A stretch of 64,000 nt of DNA from Burkholderiales bacterium (GCA_016219375.1 JACRNC010000015.1:124001-188000), one strand, 5' to 3'; counted from the stretch's first letter, positions 16,604 to 30,587 are shown. Made by a program: numbers and translations. Notes: a model not told the origin generated them from the sequence alone.

Positions 16604-17107
16604 TCAGGGCTTGTTGCCCGTCGGGAAGGGCCAGGCCGCTTGCGGGCTCAGCGTGGTCTTCGCCGCCGGAGCCTTCTTCGCTGCAGGCTTGGCCGGGGCG
16701 GCGGCCTTCTTGGCAGCGGGAGCAGCCTTCTTCGCAGGGGCAGCCTTCTTGGCCGGCGCCTTCTTCGCAGCGGCCTTCTTGGCGGTCGCCTTCTTGGCCG
16801 GTGCCGCCTTCTTCGCCGCCGCCTTCTTGGCCGGCGCAGCCTTCTTGGCAGCGACCTTCTTCGCCGGTGCGGCCTTCTTGGCTGCAACCTTCTTGGCCGG
16901 GGCCTTCTTCGCCGCAACCTTCTTGGCGGCGACCTTCTTGGCCGCAACCTTCTTCGCCGGCGCCTTCTTGGCGGCGACCTTCTTCACGGCCACCTTCTTG
17001 GCAGGGGCGGCCTTCTTCGCGGTCACCTTCTTGGCCGGCGTGGCCTTCTTGGCGGCGGCCTTCTTCGCCGGGGCCTTCTTGGCGGCCGATTTCTTTGCAG
17101 TTGCCAT
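16604..17107 (-). CDS. Histone H1-like lysine/alanine/proline-rich nucleoid protein
   Basis: 167 residues built almost entirely of (A/P)AKK and VAAKK pentapeptide-like repeats, about a third lysine, with a short divergent C-terminus ([16 protein letters not shown]). This is the composition of bacterial H1 homologues such as Bordetella BpH1 and Chlamydia HctB, which bind DNA by charge and condense it (family knowledge). The ATG has a strong AAGGAG site seven bases upstream. A clear terminator follows. Repeat-rich coding invites length variation by slippage. No enzymatic domain is present. Confidence 0.88.
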   Translation of the reverse strand: MATAKKSAAKKAPAKKAAAKKATPAKKVTAKKAAPAKKVAVKKVAAKKAPAKKVAAKKVAAKKVAAKKAPAKKVAAKKAAPAKKVAAKKAAPAKKAAAKKAAPAKKATAKKAAAKKAPAKKAAPAKKAAPAAKKAAAPAKPAAKKAPAAKTTLSPQAAWPFPTGNKP

Positions 17108-17215
17108 TACGTTTCTCCTTGATCAAGTTGCAAAGAGCAGGGCACCACGGTGGTGGCACCCGGATTCGCCGCCTGCGCATCCTTGATCAGAGGACATCGT
17201 GCGGCGAATGGGGAT

Positions 17216-17260
17216 GCGGCCCGCATCGACCGCTTCTGGCGTCGGTCGGTTGCGGGCCGC
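17216..17260. terminator. Long hairpin downstream of nrdB
   Basis: GCGGCCCGCA at 17216-17225 pairs with TGCGGGCCGC at 17251-17260, and inside it CGACCG (17227-17232) pairs with CGGTCG (17243-17248). The result is a 10+6 bp interrupted stem 40 bases past the nrdB stop. It lacks a T-run, so it may be a 3'-end-stabilising hairpin or a Rho-assisted end of the nrd transcript. Confidence 0.45.
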
Positions 17261-17299
17261 AGGTCTTGATCTCATCGTTGTTGTGGTCGGTCGGCGGGA

Positions 17300-18571
17300 C
17301 TAGTCCCAGGACAGCGCGCCGCCGGACTGGTACTCGATGACGCGCGTCTCGAAGAAGTTGCGTTCCTTCTTCAGGTCGATCATCTCGCTCATCCACGGGA
17401 AGGGGTTCTCTTCATGGGGGAAGAGCTCCTCCAGGCCGATCTGCGTGGCGCGCCGGTTGGCGATGTAGCGCAGGTAGCCCTTGAACATCGAGGCGTTCAG
17501 GCCCAGCACGCCGCGCGGCATGGTGTCCTCGGCGTAGCGATATTCCAGCTCGACCGCCTTCTCGAACAGCGCCTTGATCTCGGCCTTGAACTCGGCCGTC
17601 CAAAGGTGCGGGTTCTCAAGCTTGATCTGGTTGATCAGGTCGATGCCGAAGTTGCAGTGCATCGACTCGTCACGCAGGATGTACTGGTACTGCTCGGCTG
17701 CACCGGTCATCTTGTTCTGGCGGCCCAGCGCCAGGATCTGCGTGAAGCCCACGTAGAAGAACAGGCCCTCCATCAGGCAGGCGAAGACGATCAGGCTCTT
17801 GAGCAGCGTCTGGTCGGTCTCGGGCGTGCCGGTGTGGAAGTTGGGGTCCATGATCGCGTCGATGAACGGGATCAGGAACTCGTCCTTGTCGCGGATGGAC
17901 GCCACCTCGTGGTAGGCGTTGAAGATCTCGCCCTCATCCAAGCCCAGCGACTCCACGATGTACTGGTAGGCGTGGGTGTGGATGGCTTCCTCGAAGGCTT
18001 GGCGCAGCAGGAACTGCCGGCATTCGGGCGCGGTGATGTGCCGGTAGGTGCCCAGCACGATGTTGTTGGCGGCCAGCGAATCGGCGGTGACGAAGAAACC
18101 GAGGTTGCGCTTGATGATGCGACGCTCGTCTTCGCTCAGGCCGTTGGGGTCCTTCCACAGCGCGATGTCGCGAGACATGTTGATCTCTTGCGGCATCCAG
18201 TGGTTGGCACAGGTGGCGAGGTACTTCTCCCAGGCCCACTTGTACTTGAACGGCACCAGCTGGTTGACGTCGGTGTGGCCGTTGATGATGCGCTTGTCGG
18301 CGGCCGAGACGCGTCGCGTATCGGAGGCGACGGCGCTCACGGCAGCAGCCGGTGCGCGATGCGCGGCGGAAGCGATGGAGGGCGCGATGGCGGAGGCCGA
18401 TGCACGGGCTTGCACGGCGGGCTGCAACGCAGGCTGGGCTGCAGCGAGGTAAGACGCGGAAGCGGCTTGAGCGAGAGACGGAGAGGCTGCCCGCGCATCG
18501 GGCCCGTCAGGGCGCGCGGTGCTGGTCGTCGCTTGTGAAGCAGGGCGGGTGTCGTCTTCCCAGACCAACAT
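17300..18571 (-). CDS. nrdB: Ribonucleoside-diphosphate reductase beta subunit (class Ia)
   Basis: 423 residues; the enzyme's radical-bearing subunit. Iron ligands and the radical tyrosine align with E. coli R2: Asp164 in TADSLAANN, Glu195 and His198 in FEEAIH, Tyr202 as the radical tyrosine, later Glu in ACLMEGLFF and Glu-His in RDESMHCNF. Tyr at 202 places it in class Ia rather than the Tyr-less class Ic. The ATG at 18571 has AGGAAGT upstream. After the usual MLVWEDD start there is an extra Ala/Ser/Pro-rich segment of about 80 residues before the conserved [20 protein letters not shown] region. The C-terminal tail ([10 protein letters not shown]) should dock on NrdA. It lies 270 bases downstream of nrdA. 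Confidence 0.95.
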   Translation of the reverse strand: MLVWEDDTRPASQATTSTARPDGPDARAASPSLAQAASASYLAAAQPALQPAVQARASASAIAPSIASAAHRAPAAAVSAVASDTRRVSAADKRIINGHTDVNQLVPFKYKWAWEKYLATCANHWMPQEINMSRDIALWKDPNGLSEDERRIIKRNLGFFVTADSLAANNIVLGTYRHITAPECRQFLLRQAFEEAIHTHAYQYIVESLGLDEGEIFNAYHEVASIRDKDEFLIPFIDAIMDPNFHTGTPETDQTLLKSLIVFACLMEGLFFYVGFTQILALGRQNKMTGAAEQYQYILRDESMHCNFGIDLINQIKLENPHLWTAEFKAEIKALFEKAVELEYRYAEDTMPRGVLGLNASMFKGYLRYIANRRATQIGLEELFPHEENPFPWMSEMIDLKKERNFFETRVIEYQSGGALSWD

Positions 18572-18594
18572 GGATGTACTTCCTATAGGGGCGG

Positions 18595-18624
18595 ATTATC
18601 AGAGGTGTTGCAAGGCAACACCAA
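18595..18624 (-). promoter_or_regulatory. Possible nrdB promoter containing a perfect dyad
   Basis: Read on the minus strand: -35-like TTGGTG (18624-18619), an 18-base spacer, and -10-like GATAAT (18600-18595), with the nrdB ATG about 17 bases beyond the expected start. The spacer and the edge of the -35 hold GGTGTTGC-AAG-GCAACACC (18604-18622), a perfect 8-bp inverted repeat. This looks like an operator overlapping a promoter; activity is not proven. Confidence 0.4.
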
Positions 18625-18795
18625 GCACTTCTTGACACGCGCGCATCGAAGTTGTTGCGACGCTGCATCGAAGAGGGGCACCGTTGCGTTCATCGACATG
18701 AGCTTCATGCGTGTGAACCCGCGGTGCGATGCATGTTGTCCATGCAACGACGCGATGGCGGGCCATGCAAGAGCGGCGCGAGCATCGAGGCCATT

Positions 18796-18832
18796 GCTTG
18801 CATGACCTTTGCCTGCGCCGCTTGCATGACCT
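18796..18832. repeat. Direct repeat GCTTGCATGACCT (two copies)
   Basis: Exact 13-base copies at 18796-18808 and 18820-18832, start to start 24 bases, just past the nrdA stop. Further CATGCAA words occur around 18740-18775. The block belongs to the nrdA-nrdB intergenic region; function unknown. Confidence 0.6.
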
Positions 18833-18841
18833 GGCCCGGCC

Positions 18842-21730
<2,889 letters not shown>

Positions 21731-22139
21731 GGGGAGTCCCTTCAGGGCCGGGTGAGATATGAGACTGGCGCGAAGGCAGCTGGGCTGTCAGGCAGCGCGG
21801 CGTCTGCCGGGCGGCGGCACGGCCTCGCGTGCAGCGCGCGGGGCATCCGAGCGATGCGCGGCGCGTTGCTGCTGCCTGCTGCGGCCTGGGGCCGCCCTAG
21901 GGCCCTCGCGTTGACGGGGCACTATATCTAGGGGATGCCGAGCCTTCAAGCGCTATCGGTAGCGTGGGGGCGGGATTATGGCCCACAAGCGGGAAAGCCC
22001 GCAGGGCGACGGCATCCCGGGCCCAGGGAAGGTCCGGTTGCAGTGCGCCGGGCTTGACGCGGTGCGCTGTTCGCCGGTGTCCCCAGGCTATGCCGCAGCC
22101 CGGCTCTGTCAGCCCTTCGCTCGGCGCGCTCCGCGGTCT
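21731..22139. other. Intergenic region between nrdA and ampD
   Basis: 409 bases without a supported gene. The nrdA side carries the NrdR promoter and a leader of about 180 bases. The ampD side (about 21970-22139) holds only GC-rich sequence with a small hairpin GCGGG-AAA-G-CCCGC near 21989-22002; I see no other signal in it. Confidence 0.7.
21919..21965 (-). promoter_or_regulatory. nrdA promoter with tandem NrdR boxes
   Basis: Two NrdR-type boxes: 21919-21934 (core CACTATATCTAG) and 21950-21965 (core CGCTATCGGTAGCG). Their centres are 31 bases apart, the three-turn spacing usual for NrdR. On the minus strand a -35 TTGAAG (21949-21944), a 17-base spacer and a -10 TATAGT (21926-21921) fit a sigma-70 promoter, so box 1 covers the -10 and box 2 abuts the -35. 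Binding here would block transcription. Sites are seen; regulation by NrdR is inferred from the family. Confidence 0.8.
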
Positions 22140-22727
22140 TCACCGCTCGGGTGGCAGCCTCTCGTCGCCCCAGCCGAGCAGGCGCTGCAGCCGCAGCCAG
22201 TCGAAGCCCGGGCCCGGGTCCAGCTTGCGCCCGGGCGCCACATGTTCGTGGCCGACCACCTGCGCGATGGGCCACTGCGCGGCCAGCTCGTGCAGCAGGT
22301 GGGCCAGCACCGGGTACTGGCGGTCGTCGAAGGTCTCGCCCTCCAGGCCTTCGAGCTCGATGCCCACGGACCAGTCGTTGCAGTTGTCGCGCCCCTGCCA
22401 GCACGAGCGGCCGGCATGCCAGGCGCGGCGGTCCACGCCGACGAACTGCAGCACCTGGCCATCGCGGCGGATGACGAAGTGCGATGAGACCTGCAGGCCG
22501 CGGATCTGCTCGAAGTACGGGTGGGCCGACCAGTCCAGCGTGTTGGTGAAGAGCCGCTCGATCTCGTCGCCGCCGTAGACGCCGGGCGGCAGGCTGATGG
22601 AGTGGACGATGGCCAGCGTGACGGGCTCACCCTCGGGGCGGGGGCCGTGGTTGGGCGAAGGGACGGCGCGGGCGCCATGCCACCAGCCGCCCTGCCAGCG
22701 GGGTGCGTGCGGGATGCCGGGGGCCAT
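22140..22727 (-). CDS. ampD: 1,6-anhydro-N-acetylmuramyl-L-alanine amidase AmpD
   Basis: 195 residues, the usual AmpD length. It removes the stem peptide from 1,6-anhydro-muropeptides in the cytoplasm during murein recycling. Visible features: the N-terminal PSPNHGPRP block, the first zinc ligand His in LAIVHSISLP, the conserved catalytic Glu in GIELEG, His in VVGHEHVAPGRKLDPG with the following Asp as zinc ligand, and FDW near the end. There is no signal peptide, as expected for AmpD rather than the periplasmic AmiD. It is downstream of pilR on the same strand with an 84-base gap. Loss of AmpD induces AmpC beta-lactamases in other species; no ampR/ampC is seen here. Confidence 0.93.
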   Translation of the reverse strand: MAPGIPHAPRWQGGWWHGARAVPSPNHGPRPEGEPVTLAIVHSISLPPGVYGGDEIERLFTNTLDWSAHPYFEQIRGLQVSSHFVIRRDGQVLQFVGVDRRAWHAGRSCWQGRDNCNDWSVGIELEGLEGETFDDRQYPVLAHLLHELAAQWPIAQVVGHEHVAPGRKLDPGPGFDWLRLQRLLGWGDERLPPER

Positions 22728-22811
22728 GCGGGCGAGATGGGGCTTGATGTGGCTTGGTGCGCGGATGCGATCGATGAGCGTGCCGAGGGCTTGCGCGAGC
22801 GAAACCGCGCC

Positions 22812-24778
<1,967 letters not shown>

Positions 24779-24782
<4 letters not shown>

Positions 24783-26731
24783 GGCGGCGTGAGGGGTTGG
24801 GCGCGCAGCGTGAGAAAGAACTCGTTGCGGTGGCGCACGCCGCCGCCGGGATGCTGGCGGTAGTCGATGCTCGCGCCATAGCGTTCGCACAGCTCGCGGC
24901 AAATATACAAGCCGAGCCCCGTGCCGCGGCTGCGTGTCGAGAAGAAGGGCTCGAACAGCGAGCGCTCCACCTCGGGCGGGATGGGCGGCCCGTCGCTGAG
25001 CACGCTCAGGCGCAGCATCACCGGCCGCGCATCAGGCCCGTCCTGCGGGGCGGCTCGCCTGCCGTGCTCATGCAGCTGTACCAGCACCGAGCCGGCGTCG
25101 CGGCTGCCGTGGCGCCAGGCGTTGTCCAGCAGGTTGACCAGCACGCGCTGCAGGTGGTCGGGCTCGAAGCGGCAGACGAGGCCCCGGGTGCCCGGCGCGA
25201 CGTCCACCACCAGGGCGTCCGACTGCGGGCCGCTGGCCAGGCCATTGGCCTGCCGCCACTCGGTGCAGAAGCGCTCGACCGTGGCGGCCAGGTCGATCTG
25301 CGGCGGCGGCGGGCGCTGGCCCGGCGGCGCCACCGTGAGGATGTCGTCGACGATGCGCTTCAGGCGCTCTACGTTGTCCGCGATCATGCGGCTGAGCTGC
25401 GCCTGGCCCGGCTGCACCGCGTCCTCGCCCAGCAGAGCATTGGCCTGGGCGATGGCGGCCAGCGGGTTGCGGATCTCGTGCGCGATGCCGGCGGACATGC
25501 GGCCCATCGCGGCCAGCTTCTCCTGGCGCGAGCGCGTCTGCAGGTGGCGCATGTCCTCCATGAACAGCACGCACAGATCCTCGGGCGCCTGCGTGTCGCG
25601 CCGCCGCGTGAAGCGCACGCGCAGGCGCAGCTCGCGGCGCAGCGGGCCGGCGTCGGTGGGCAGCTCCAGGGTCACGCTGGATCCGCCGTCGCCGCCCAGG
25701 CCGTCGGCAAACGCCTGCTCCACCGCCGCCACCAGCGGCTGCCACTGCGGCTGCCCGCGCAGCGGGAAGGGCGCCGGCGGCGTCATGTCATGCGCCGAGA
25801 GCAGCCGCCGCGCGGCCGGGTTGGCCGAGCGCACGCGGCCGTGGCGGTCCACCACCAGCACGCCGTCCTGCATCTCGTCGATCACCAGGCGGTTGATCTG
25901 CGCCTGCTGGCGGGCCAGCTCCAGGCTGCCGCGGGCGGTCTGCTCCTCGCGTGCCAGCCGGCTGGACAGCTCACCGGCCAGCAAGGTGATGAGGAACAGG
26001 CCGCCGCCCAGCAGCCCGGCCTGGGTGATCAGCGCCGTCACCTCGCTGCCCGTCAGCCCGCGCAGCAGGGCCGCGGCCAGCAGCATCAGCGTGGCGGCGG
26101 CGGCCACGGCCAGCGCCTGGCGCCGGCTGGTCAGCACGCCGGCCATCAGCGCCGGCAGCACCAGGAAGGCCGGATGGTTAAGGTTGCTGTTCTCCGAGAC
26201 CAGATGCAGTGCCGACAGCGTCAACAGATCCGCGCCGATGGTGGCGGCCCACTGGCGGCGCCCGAGCGTCTGGCGCACCTCGCCCGGCCGCACGCGCAGC
26301 GGCCGGCGCAGCCACCAGGCGGCAAAGGTCTGCAGCGCATAGGCCAGGGCGATCCAGACCGGCCAGCCCAGCCCCGTGTTGCCCAGCACCACCGGCACCA
26401 TCTGCGCCGCCAGCAGCACCAGGCCCACGCCCACGCGGGCGCTGGCAAAGGCGCGATAGATGCGGGCGAAGGTGTCGCCATGCCCCGCGGGCCGGGCGCC
26501 CGGGTGAGAGGGCGGCAGGCCGGGCTCGATGCCGCTGCGGCGGTCGGTGGATCCCGACGCGCCGGCAGACGAAGCGCCGGCGGCAGATGAGGCCGTGTCG
26601 GCCTCGGGCGGCTGATCCAGGCTGAGTGCGCCGAACCACGAGGCCTGCAGCGTCGTGGGCTGCGGCGGCAGGGCCGCACCGCGGCGGATGCGCGGGCCGC
26701 GCGGCGGGGACGGATCGTTGTCGGTGCTCAC
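24779..26731 (-). CDS. pilS: Sensor histidine kinase, PilS-like
   Basis: 650 residues from a GTG at 26731 that overlaps the stop of the PP0621 gene (GTGA). The first 85 residues are disordered. About six hydrophobic segments follow (roughly 95-270), the membrane domain expected for PilS, then a coiled region, a PAS-like domain (IDEMQDGVLVVDRHGRVRSANPAARRLL), the HisKA helix with the phosphorylated His in GIAHEIRNPLAAI, and an ATPase domain with NLLDNAWRHG, SDGPPIP and GTGLGLYICREL. The likely target is the PilR-like regulator encoded next. The signal is unknown; in Pseudomonas PilS senses membrane pilin. Confidence 0.9.
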
Positions 26732-27018
26732 GCGCCGCGCGACGGCCGCCGGCCCGGGTCGGACAGATGCGCGATGCGATGCGCCTCGCTGCAGTAGGGG
26801 CGCCCGTCCGGGCCCATGAAAGCCTCGTCCACCGGCAGGTGCAGGTCGCAATGGGTGCAGGCCACGATGGTCTGCGGCCCGCTGCGGCGCGCGGCGGGTT
26901 GCCCACGCAGTGCTTGCGGCGGCGCGGGCGCCTGGGCTGTCGGCTGCCCGCTGCTTCTGCGCAGCAGCCACCACACCACCGCCACCAGCAGGATGACCCC
27001 GATCCACTTCAACAGCAT
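26728..27018 (-). CDS. PP0621-family small membrane protein with Cys/His metal site
   Basis: 96 residues with one N-terminal transmembrane helix (MLLKWIGVILLVAVVWWLL) and a soluble C-terminal part. CTHCDLHLP and YCSEAHRIAHL give a C-x2-C ... C-x3-H pattern that looks like a small zinc site. Genes of this family commonly sit directly upstream of pilS-pilR-like pairs in Betaproteobacteria (recalled synteny). The stop overlaps the GTG start of pilS, so translation is coupled. Its role with the sensor is inferred from position only. Confidence 0.82.
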   Translation of the reverse strand: MLLKWIGVILLVAVVWWLLRRSSGQPTAQAPAPPQALRGQPAARRSGPQTIVACTHCDLHLPVDEAFMGPDGRPYCSEAHRIAHLSDPGRRPSRGA

Positions 27019-27101
27019 GGCGTCCTTGCCGTGCGGCCGCCCGTCGGCGCCGCCGGCGTCCGATGTCGTCTATCTATATATGGGCATGCGCGCCGCCGCC
27101 T

Positions 27102-27950
27102 TCAGGCCGGCGGCCGGCGCAGCACCACTTCGAGCACAAAGCGCGAGCCCACGTAGGCCAGCAGCAGCAGGGCGCTGCCGGCATACAGCCAGCGCGTGGC
27201 GATGCGGCCGCGCCAGCCCAGCGCCGCGCGGCCAGCGAGCAGCGCGGCAAAGACCAGCCAGGCCAGCACAGAGAAGACGGTCTTGTGGTCCCACTGCCAG
27301 GGCGAGGCCACCCACCAGCCCAGCACGATGGCCACCGTCAGCACGGCAAAGCCCGCGCGCACGAAGCGGAAGATGAGCGATTCGATCTTCATCAGCGGCA
27401 TGCCCATGTGCGACGGGCCGTCGCTGAGCGCGGCGCGGGCCACCGTGCGTGCACCGCTGCGCAGCTGCCGGTCGCCCTGGCGCCACATCAGCGCATGCAG
27501 CACCGCCGCACCGAAGAGGCCATAGGACGCAAAGCCCAGCACCCAGTGCAGCGGCGCCCAGGCCGAGGCCACATGCGGGCGCAGCTCGCCCGGGAAGGCC
27601 CAGGCCAGCGCCGCAGCCGCCATGCCCAGCACGGCCAGCACGCGCCGCGCGCCGGGCAGCGGCAGCCAGCGGCTCTCCACGGCATAGACCGCGATCACCA
27701 TCCAGATGGTCGCCGAGAGTGCCGGCGCAAAGCCGAAGCGCGCGCCCCGCTCGGCCAGGCCCCAGCCGAGGTTGTCGGCCAGCAGGGCCACGGCCTGGGC
27801 CAGCCAGCCGACGATCAGCGCCAGCCCCAGCCGCCGCTTGCTGCCGCGCAGGCAGGCCGCGGCATAGGACAGCACGGCCACCGCGCTCGGCACGGCCAGC
27901 ACCAGCGGAGCGGATGAGGGCAGTGACGAAGGGCCGGGCGATAAAATCAT
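27102..27950 (-). CDS. ypjD: YpjD/CcsA-type cytochrome c assembly-like membrane protein
   Basis: 282 residues, about eight transmembrane segments, starting with the ATG at 27950. Family hallmarks are HWVLGFASYGLFGAAVLHALM in the middle and SPWQWDHKTVFSVLAWL near the C-terminus, the tryptophan-rich WWD-like loop of the CcsA/CcmC group. These proteins handle haem or related groups in the inner membrane, but YpjD itself is of uncertain function. It is divergent from ffh with 160 bases between starts, the same neighbourhood as ypjD-ffh in E. coli. Followed by the PP0621-pilSR unit on the same strand. Confidence 0.88.
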   Translation of the reverse strand: MILSPGPSSLPSSAPLVLAVPSAVAVLSYAAACLRGSKRRLGLALIVGWLAQAVALLADNLGWGLAERGARFGFAPALSATIWMVIAVYAVESRWLPLPGARRVLAVLGMAAAALAWAFPGELRPHVASAWAPLHWVLGFASYGLFGAAVLHALMWRQGDRQLRSGARTVARAALSDGPSHMGMPLMKIESLIFRFVRAGFAVLTVAIVLGWWVASPWQWDHKTVFSVLAWLVFAALLAGRAALGWRGRIATRWLYAGSALLLLAYVGSRFVLEVVLRRPPA

Positions 27951-28110
27951 CCGGCTAGTGTACGGGGGCTGTACGGGCGCAATACGTTGGCAAGTGTGGG
28001 CCGCACGGCGGCACCGGACGCCCCCGCCGTGCTGCAGACGACTGCACCACAGGCCAGCCGCGCCGGCCCTTCCTCCACCCTTGCTCTCAGCGTGCCGCGC
28101 ACGCCACTTC

Positions 28111-29499
28111 ATGGCATCCAACCTGTCCGAACGACTGGGCCGACTGGTCAAGACCATGCGGGGCCAGGCCCGCATCACTGAAAGCAATGTGCAGGACATG
28201 CTGCGCGAGGTGCGTATGGCTCTGCTGGAGGCCGACGTCGCGCTGCCGGTGGTGCGCGACTTCATCGCCCGCGTGAAGGACAAGGCCCTGGGCCAGGACG
28301 TGCTGGGCTCGCTCACGCCCGGCCAGGCGCTGGTGGGCATCGTGCACAAGGAGCTCGTCGCCACGATGGGCGAGCCGGGCCCCGACGGCACGCTGCGCCC
28401 GGTGGCCGACCTCAACCTCGCCACCCAGCCGCCGGCGGTCATCCTGATGGCCGGGCTGCAGGGCTCGGGCAAGACCACCACCACGGCCAAGCTCACCAAG
28501 CACCTCATCGAGCGGCGCAAGAAGAAGGTGCTGACCGTCTCGGCCGACGTCTACCGCCCCGCGGCCATCGAGCAGCTCAAGACGGTGACCAGGCAGGCCG
28601 GCGGTGAATGGTTCCCGTCCGCCCCCGACCAGAAGCCGCGCGACATCGCCCTGGCCGCGCTGGACCATGCGAAGCGGCATTACTTCGACGTGCTCATCGT
28701 CGATACCGCCGGCCGCCTGGCCATCGACGAGGCGCTGATGGCCGAGATCCGTGAGCTGCACCAGCTGCTCAAGCCCATCGAGACGCTGTTCGTCGTCGAT
28801 GCCATGCAGGGCCAGGACGCGATCAACACCGCCAAGGCTTTCAAGGAGGCCCTGCCGCTGACCGGCATCGTGCTGACCAAGCTCGATGGCGACTCGCGCG
28901 GCGGCGCGGCGCTGTCGGTGCGCAGCGTCACCGGTGCGCCGATCAAGTTCGCCGGCGTGTCCGAGAAGATCGATGGCCTGGAGGTCTTCGATGCCGAGCG
29001 CCATGCCGGCCGCGTGCTCGGCATGGGCGACATCGTGGCCCTGGTCGAGGAGGTGCAAAAGGGCGTCGACGTGGCCGCCGCCCAGAAGCTGGCCGAGAAG
29101 ATCAAGTCGGGCAACAACTTCGACCTGGAGGACTTCCTCTCCCAGCTGTCGCAGATGAAGAAGATGGGCGGCCTCTCCGGCCTGATGGACAAGCTGCCCA
29201 CCGAGATCTCTGCCAAGGCCGGCCAGGCCGACATGGACCGCGCCGAGCGCGACGTGCGCCGCATGGAGGGCATCATCCATTCGATGACGCCGCTGGAGCG
29301 CCGCAAGCCCGAGCTGATCAAGGCCAGCCGCAAGCGCCGCATCGCCGCCGGTGCCGGCGTGCAGGTGCAGGACGTCAACCGCCTGCTCAACCAGTTCGAG
29401 CAGATGCAGTCGATGATGAAGAAGATGAAGGGCGGCGGCCTGATGAAGCTGATGAAGCGCATGGGCGGCATGAAGGGCCTGCCGGGCATGCCGCGCTGA
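28111..29499 (+). CDS. ffh: Signal recognition particle GTPase Ffh
   Basis: 462 residues. N domain helices (1-90), then the GTPase with GLQGSGKTTTTAKL, DTAGRLAIDE, VVDAMQGQDA and TKLDGDSRGG, and a methionine-rich M domain with the RNA-binding SRKRRIAAGAGVQVQDVN and a Met-rich tail (MQSMMKKMKGGG). It binds signal sequences of nascent membrane proteins and delivers them to FtsY, which is also encoded in this window. ATG at 28111 begins the conserved MASNLSERLG. The 4.5S RNA partner was not found nearby. Confidence 0.97.
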   Translation: MASNLSERLGRLVKTMRGQARITESNVQDMLREVRMALLEADVALPVVRDFIARVKDKALGQDVLGSLTPGQALVGIVHKELVATMGEPGPDGTLRPVADLNLATQPPAVILMAGLQGSGKTTTTAKLTKHLIERRKKKVLTVSADVYRPAAIEQLKTVTRQAGGEWFPSAPDQKPRDIALAALDHAKRHYFDVLIVDTAGRLAIDEALMAEIRELHQLLKPIETLFVVDAMQGQDAINTAKAFKEALPLTGIVLTKLDGDSRGGAALSVRSVTGAPIKFAGVSEKIDGLEVFDAERHAGRVLGMGDIVALVEEVQKGVDVAAAQKLAEKIKSGNNFDLEDFLSQLSQMKKMGGLSGLMDKLPTEISAKAGQADMDRAERDVRRMEGIIHSMTPLERRKPELIKASRKRRIAAGAGVQVQDVNRLLNQFEQMQSMMKKMKGGGLMKLMKRMGGMKGLPGMPR

Positions 29500-29756
29500 C
29501 TGCTGACCGCTCACGCCGCCGGCCCCCGGCCGCCCCGATCAGCCGCTGGTTCGCTTGCCAGCCTGACTGCCTGGATCACCTGCCGACCTTGGGCCGACGG
29601 CCACTGCCGCTGCTTCATGTGCAGCCCTGCACACCTGCCGCGCCCGCTGCGGGCTAACCCGGCCCGGGTCGAAACGCCTTGCTACCGATCCCGCGTTGAC
29701 CCGGTGGGAGGCGGCTGATACGTTAGGCGGTTCTCCCAGCCGTACCCGCACCGAAC

Positions 29757-30506
29757 ATGGACTCCCTTCCCCTGGGCGCGCTTGCGCTGGCTCTGGCTTG
29801 TCTGGCGGCCCTGGCCGGCCTGCTGCTGTGGCGGCGCGGCCGGCAGGCGCAGGCGCCGGCGGCCGGGCGCGGGGCGGCCCGGCCGCGCGCGGTGGAGGCC
29901 CTGGACACCGTGGCCTCCTGGCCGCCCGAGCCCAGCCGGATCCTGACCGCGGCCGAGCGCCAGGCCTGGGGCGTGCTGCGCGAGGCCGTGCCCGAGCACC
30001 TGGTGCTGGCCCAGGTGCCCATCTCGCGCTTCATGCGCGTGCCCACGCGCAACTCCTACAACGAGTGGATGCGCCGCGTCGGCCACCTGTGCGTGGACCT
30101 GCTGGTGTGCAACGCACAGTCCGAGGTGATCGCCGTGGTCGAGGTGCGCTCGCCGGTCAGTGAGAGCGGCCGCACCGCCCGCCGCCATGCGCGCATGGAC
30201 CGCGTGGTGCGCGCAGCCGGCATCGCGCTGCACGTCTGGCCCGAGACCAACCTGCCCACCGTCGCCGCCGCGCGCGAGGCCGTCCTTGGCCGCGATGCGC
30301 AGGAGGGCCTGCGCGCGGCCGAGCAGCGCGTTGCTGCGCCGGCTCAGCGCCTGACTGCCTTCGACGAGCCCGAGGTGGGCGAGACGCAGGAGCTGCGCGA
30401 GCCGCCGCCGTCCACCTGGTTCGATGAGCTGGAGACCGCCCCGGCGCCGCTGGACGCTCAGGACTCCGGCGGTCATTCCCGCCCCGGTCGGCGCGAGGCG
30501 GCCTGA
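29757..30506 (+). CDS. DUF2726 family membrane-anchored protein
   Basis: 249 residues. An N-terminal membrane helix (about 5-25, LALALACLAALAGLLLW) is followed by a linker and a DUF2726 domain (about 60-175): LTAAERQAWGVLREAVPEHLVLAQV, then CVDLLVCNAQSEVIAVVEV and RMDRVVRAAGIALHVWP. The D...VEV arrangement and closing RAAGI resemble the PD-(D/E)xK-like nuclease fold often predicted for this family, but no activity is established. The C-terminal 75 residues are acidic and disordered. It stands alone after ffh with a 257-base gap that holds nothing recognisable. Confidence 0.8.
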   Translation: MDSLPLGALALALACLAALAGLLLWRRGRQAQAPAAGRGAARPRAVEALDTVASWPPEPSRILTAAERQAWGVLREAVPEHLVLAQVPISRFMRVPTRNSYNEWMRRVGHLCVDLLVCNAQSEVIAVVEVRSPVSESGRTARRHARMDRVVRAAGIALHVWPETNLPTVAAAREAVLGRDAQEGLRAAEQRVAAPAQRLTAFDEPEVGETQELREPPPSTWFDELETAPAPLDAQDSGGHSRPGRREAA

Positions 30507-30587
30507 GCCGGTCGCAGCTTTCGCGGGGCTGCGGGCAGCGGTCGCCGGGCCCGGTGGTTTCAGCCTGGGTCAGCCCCGGCAGACCAT

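Noticed and set aside
17117-17126. TTGATCAA palindrome as an FNR box
   Set aside because: There is no four-base spacer between the half-sites, and part of it is the leader of the H1-like gene.
16536-17186. Plus-strand frame of repeated AGAAFLAA-like peptides
   Set aside because: It is the complement of the lysine-rich repeats of the H1-like gene, which has a ribosome site and terminator on the minus strand.
27951-28110. 4.5S SRP RNA beside ffh, or at the dnaX promoter region
   Set aside because: I looked for the conserved GGTCAGGTCCGGAAGGAAGC core in both gaps and did not see it.
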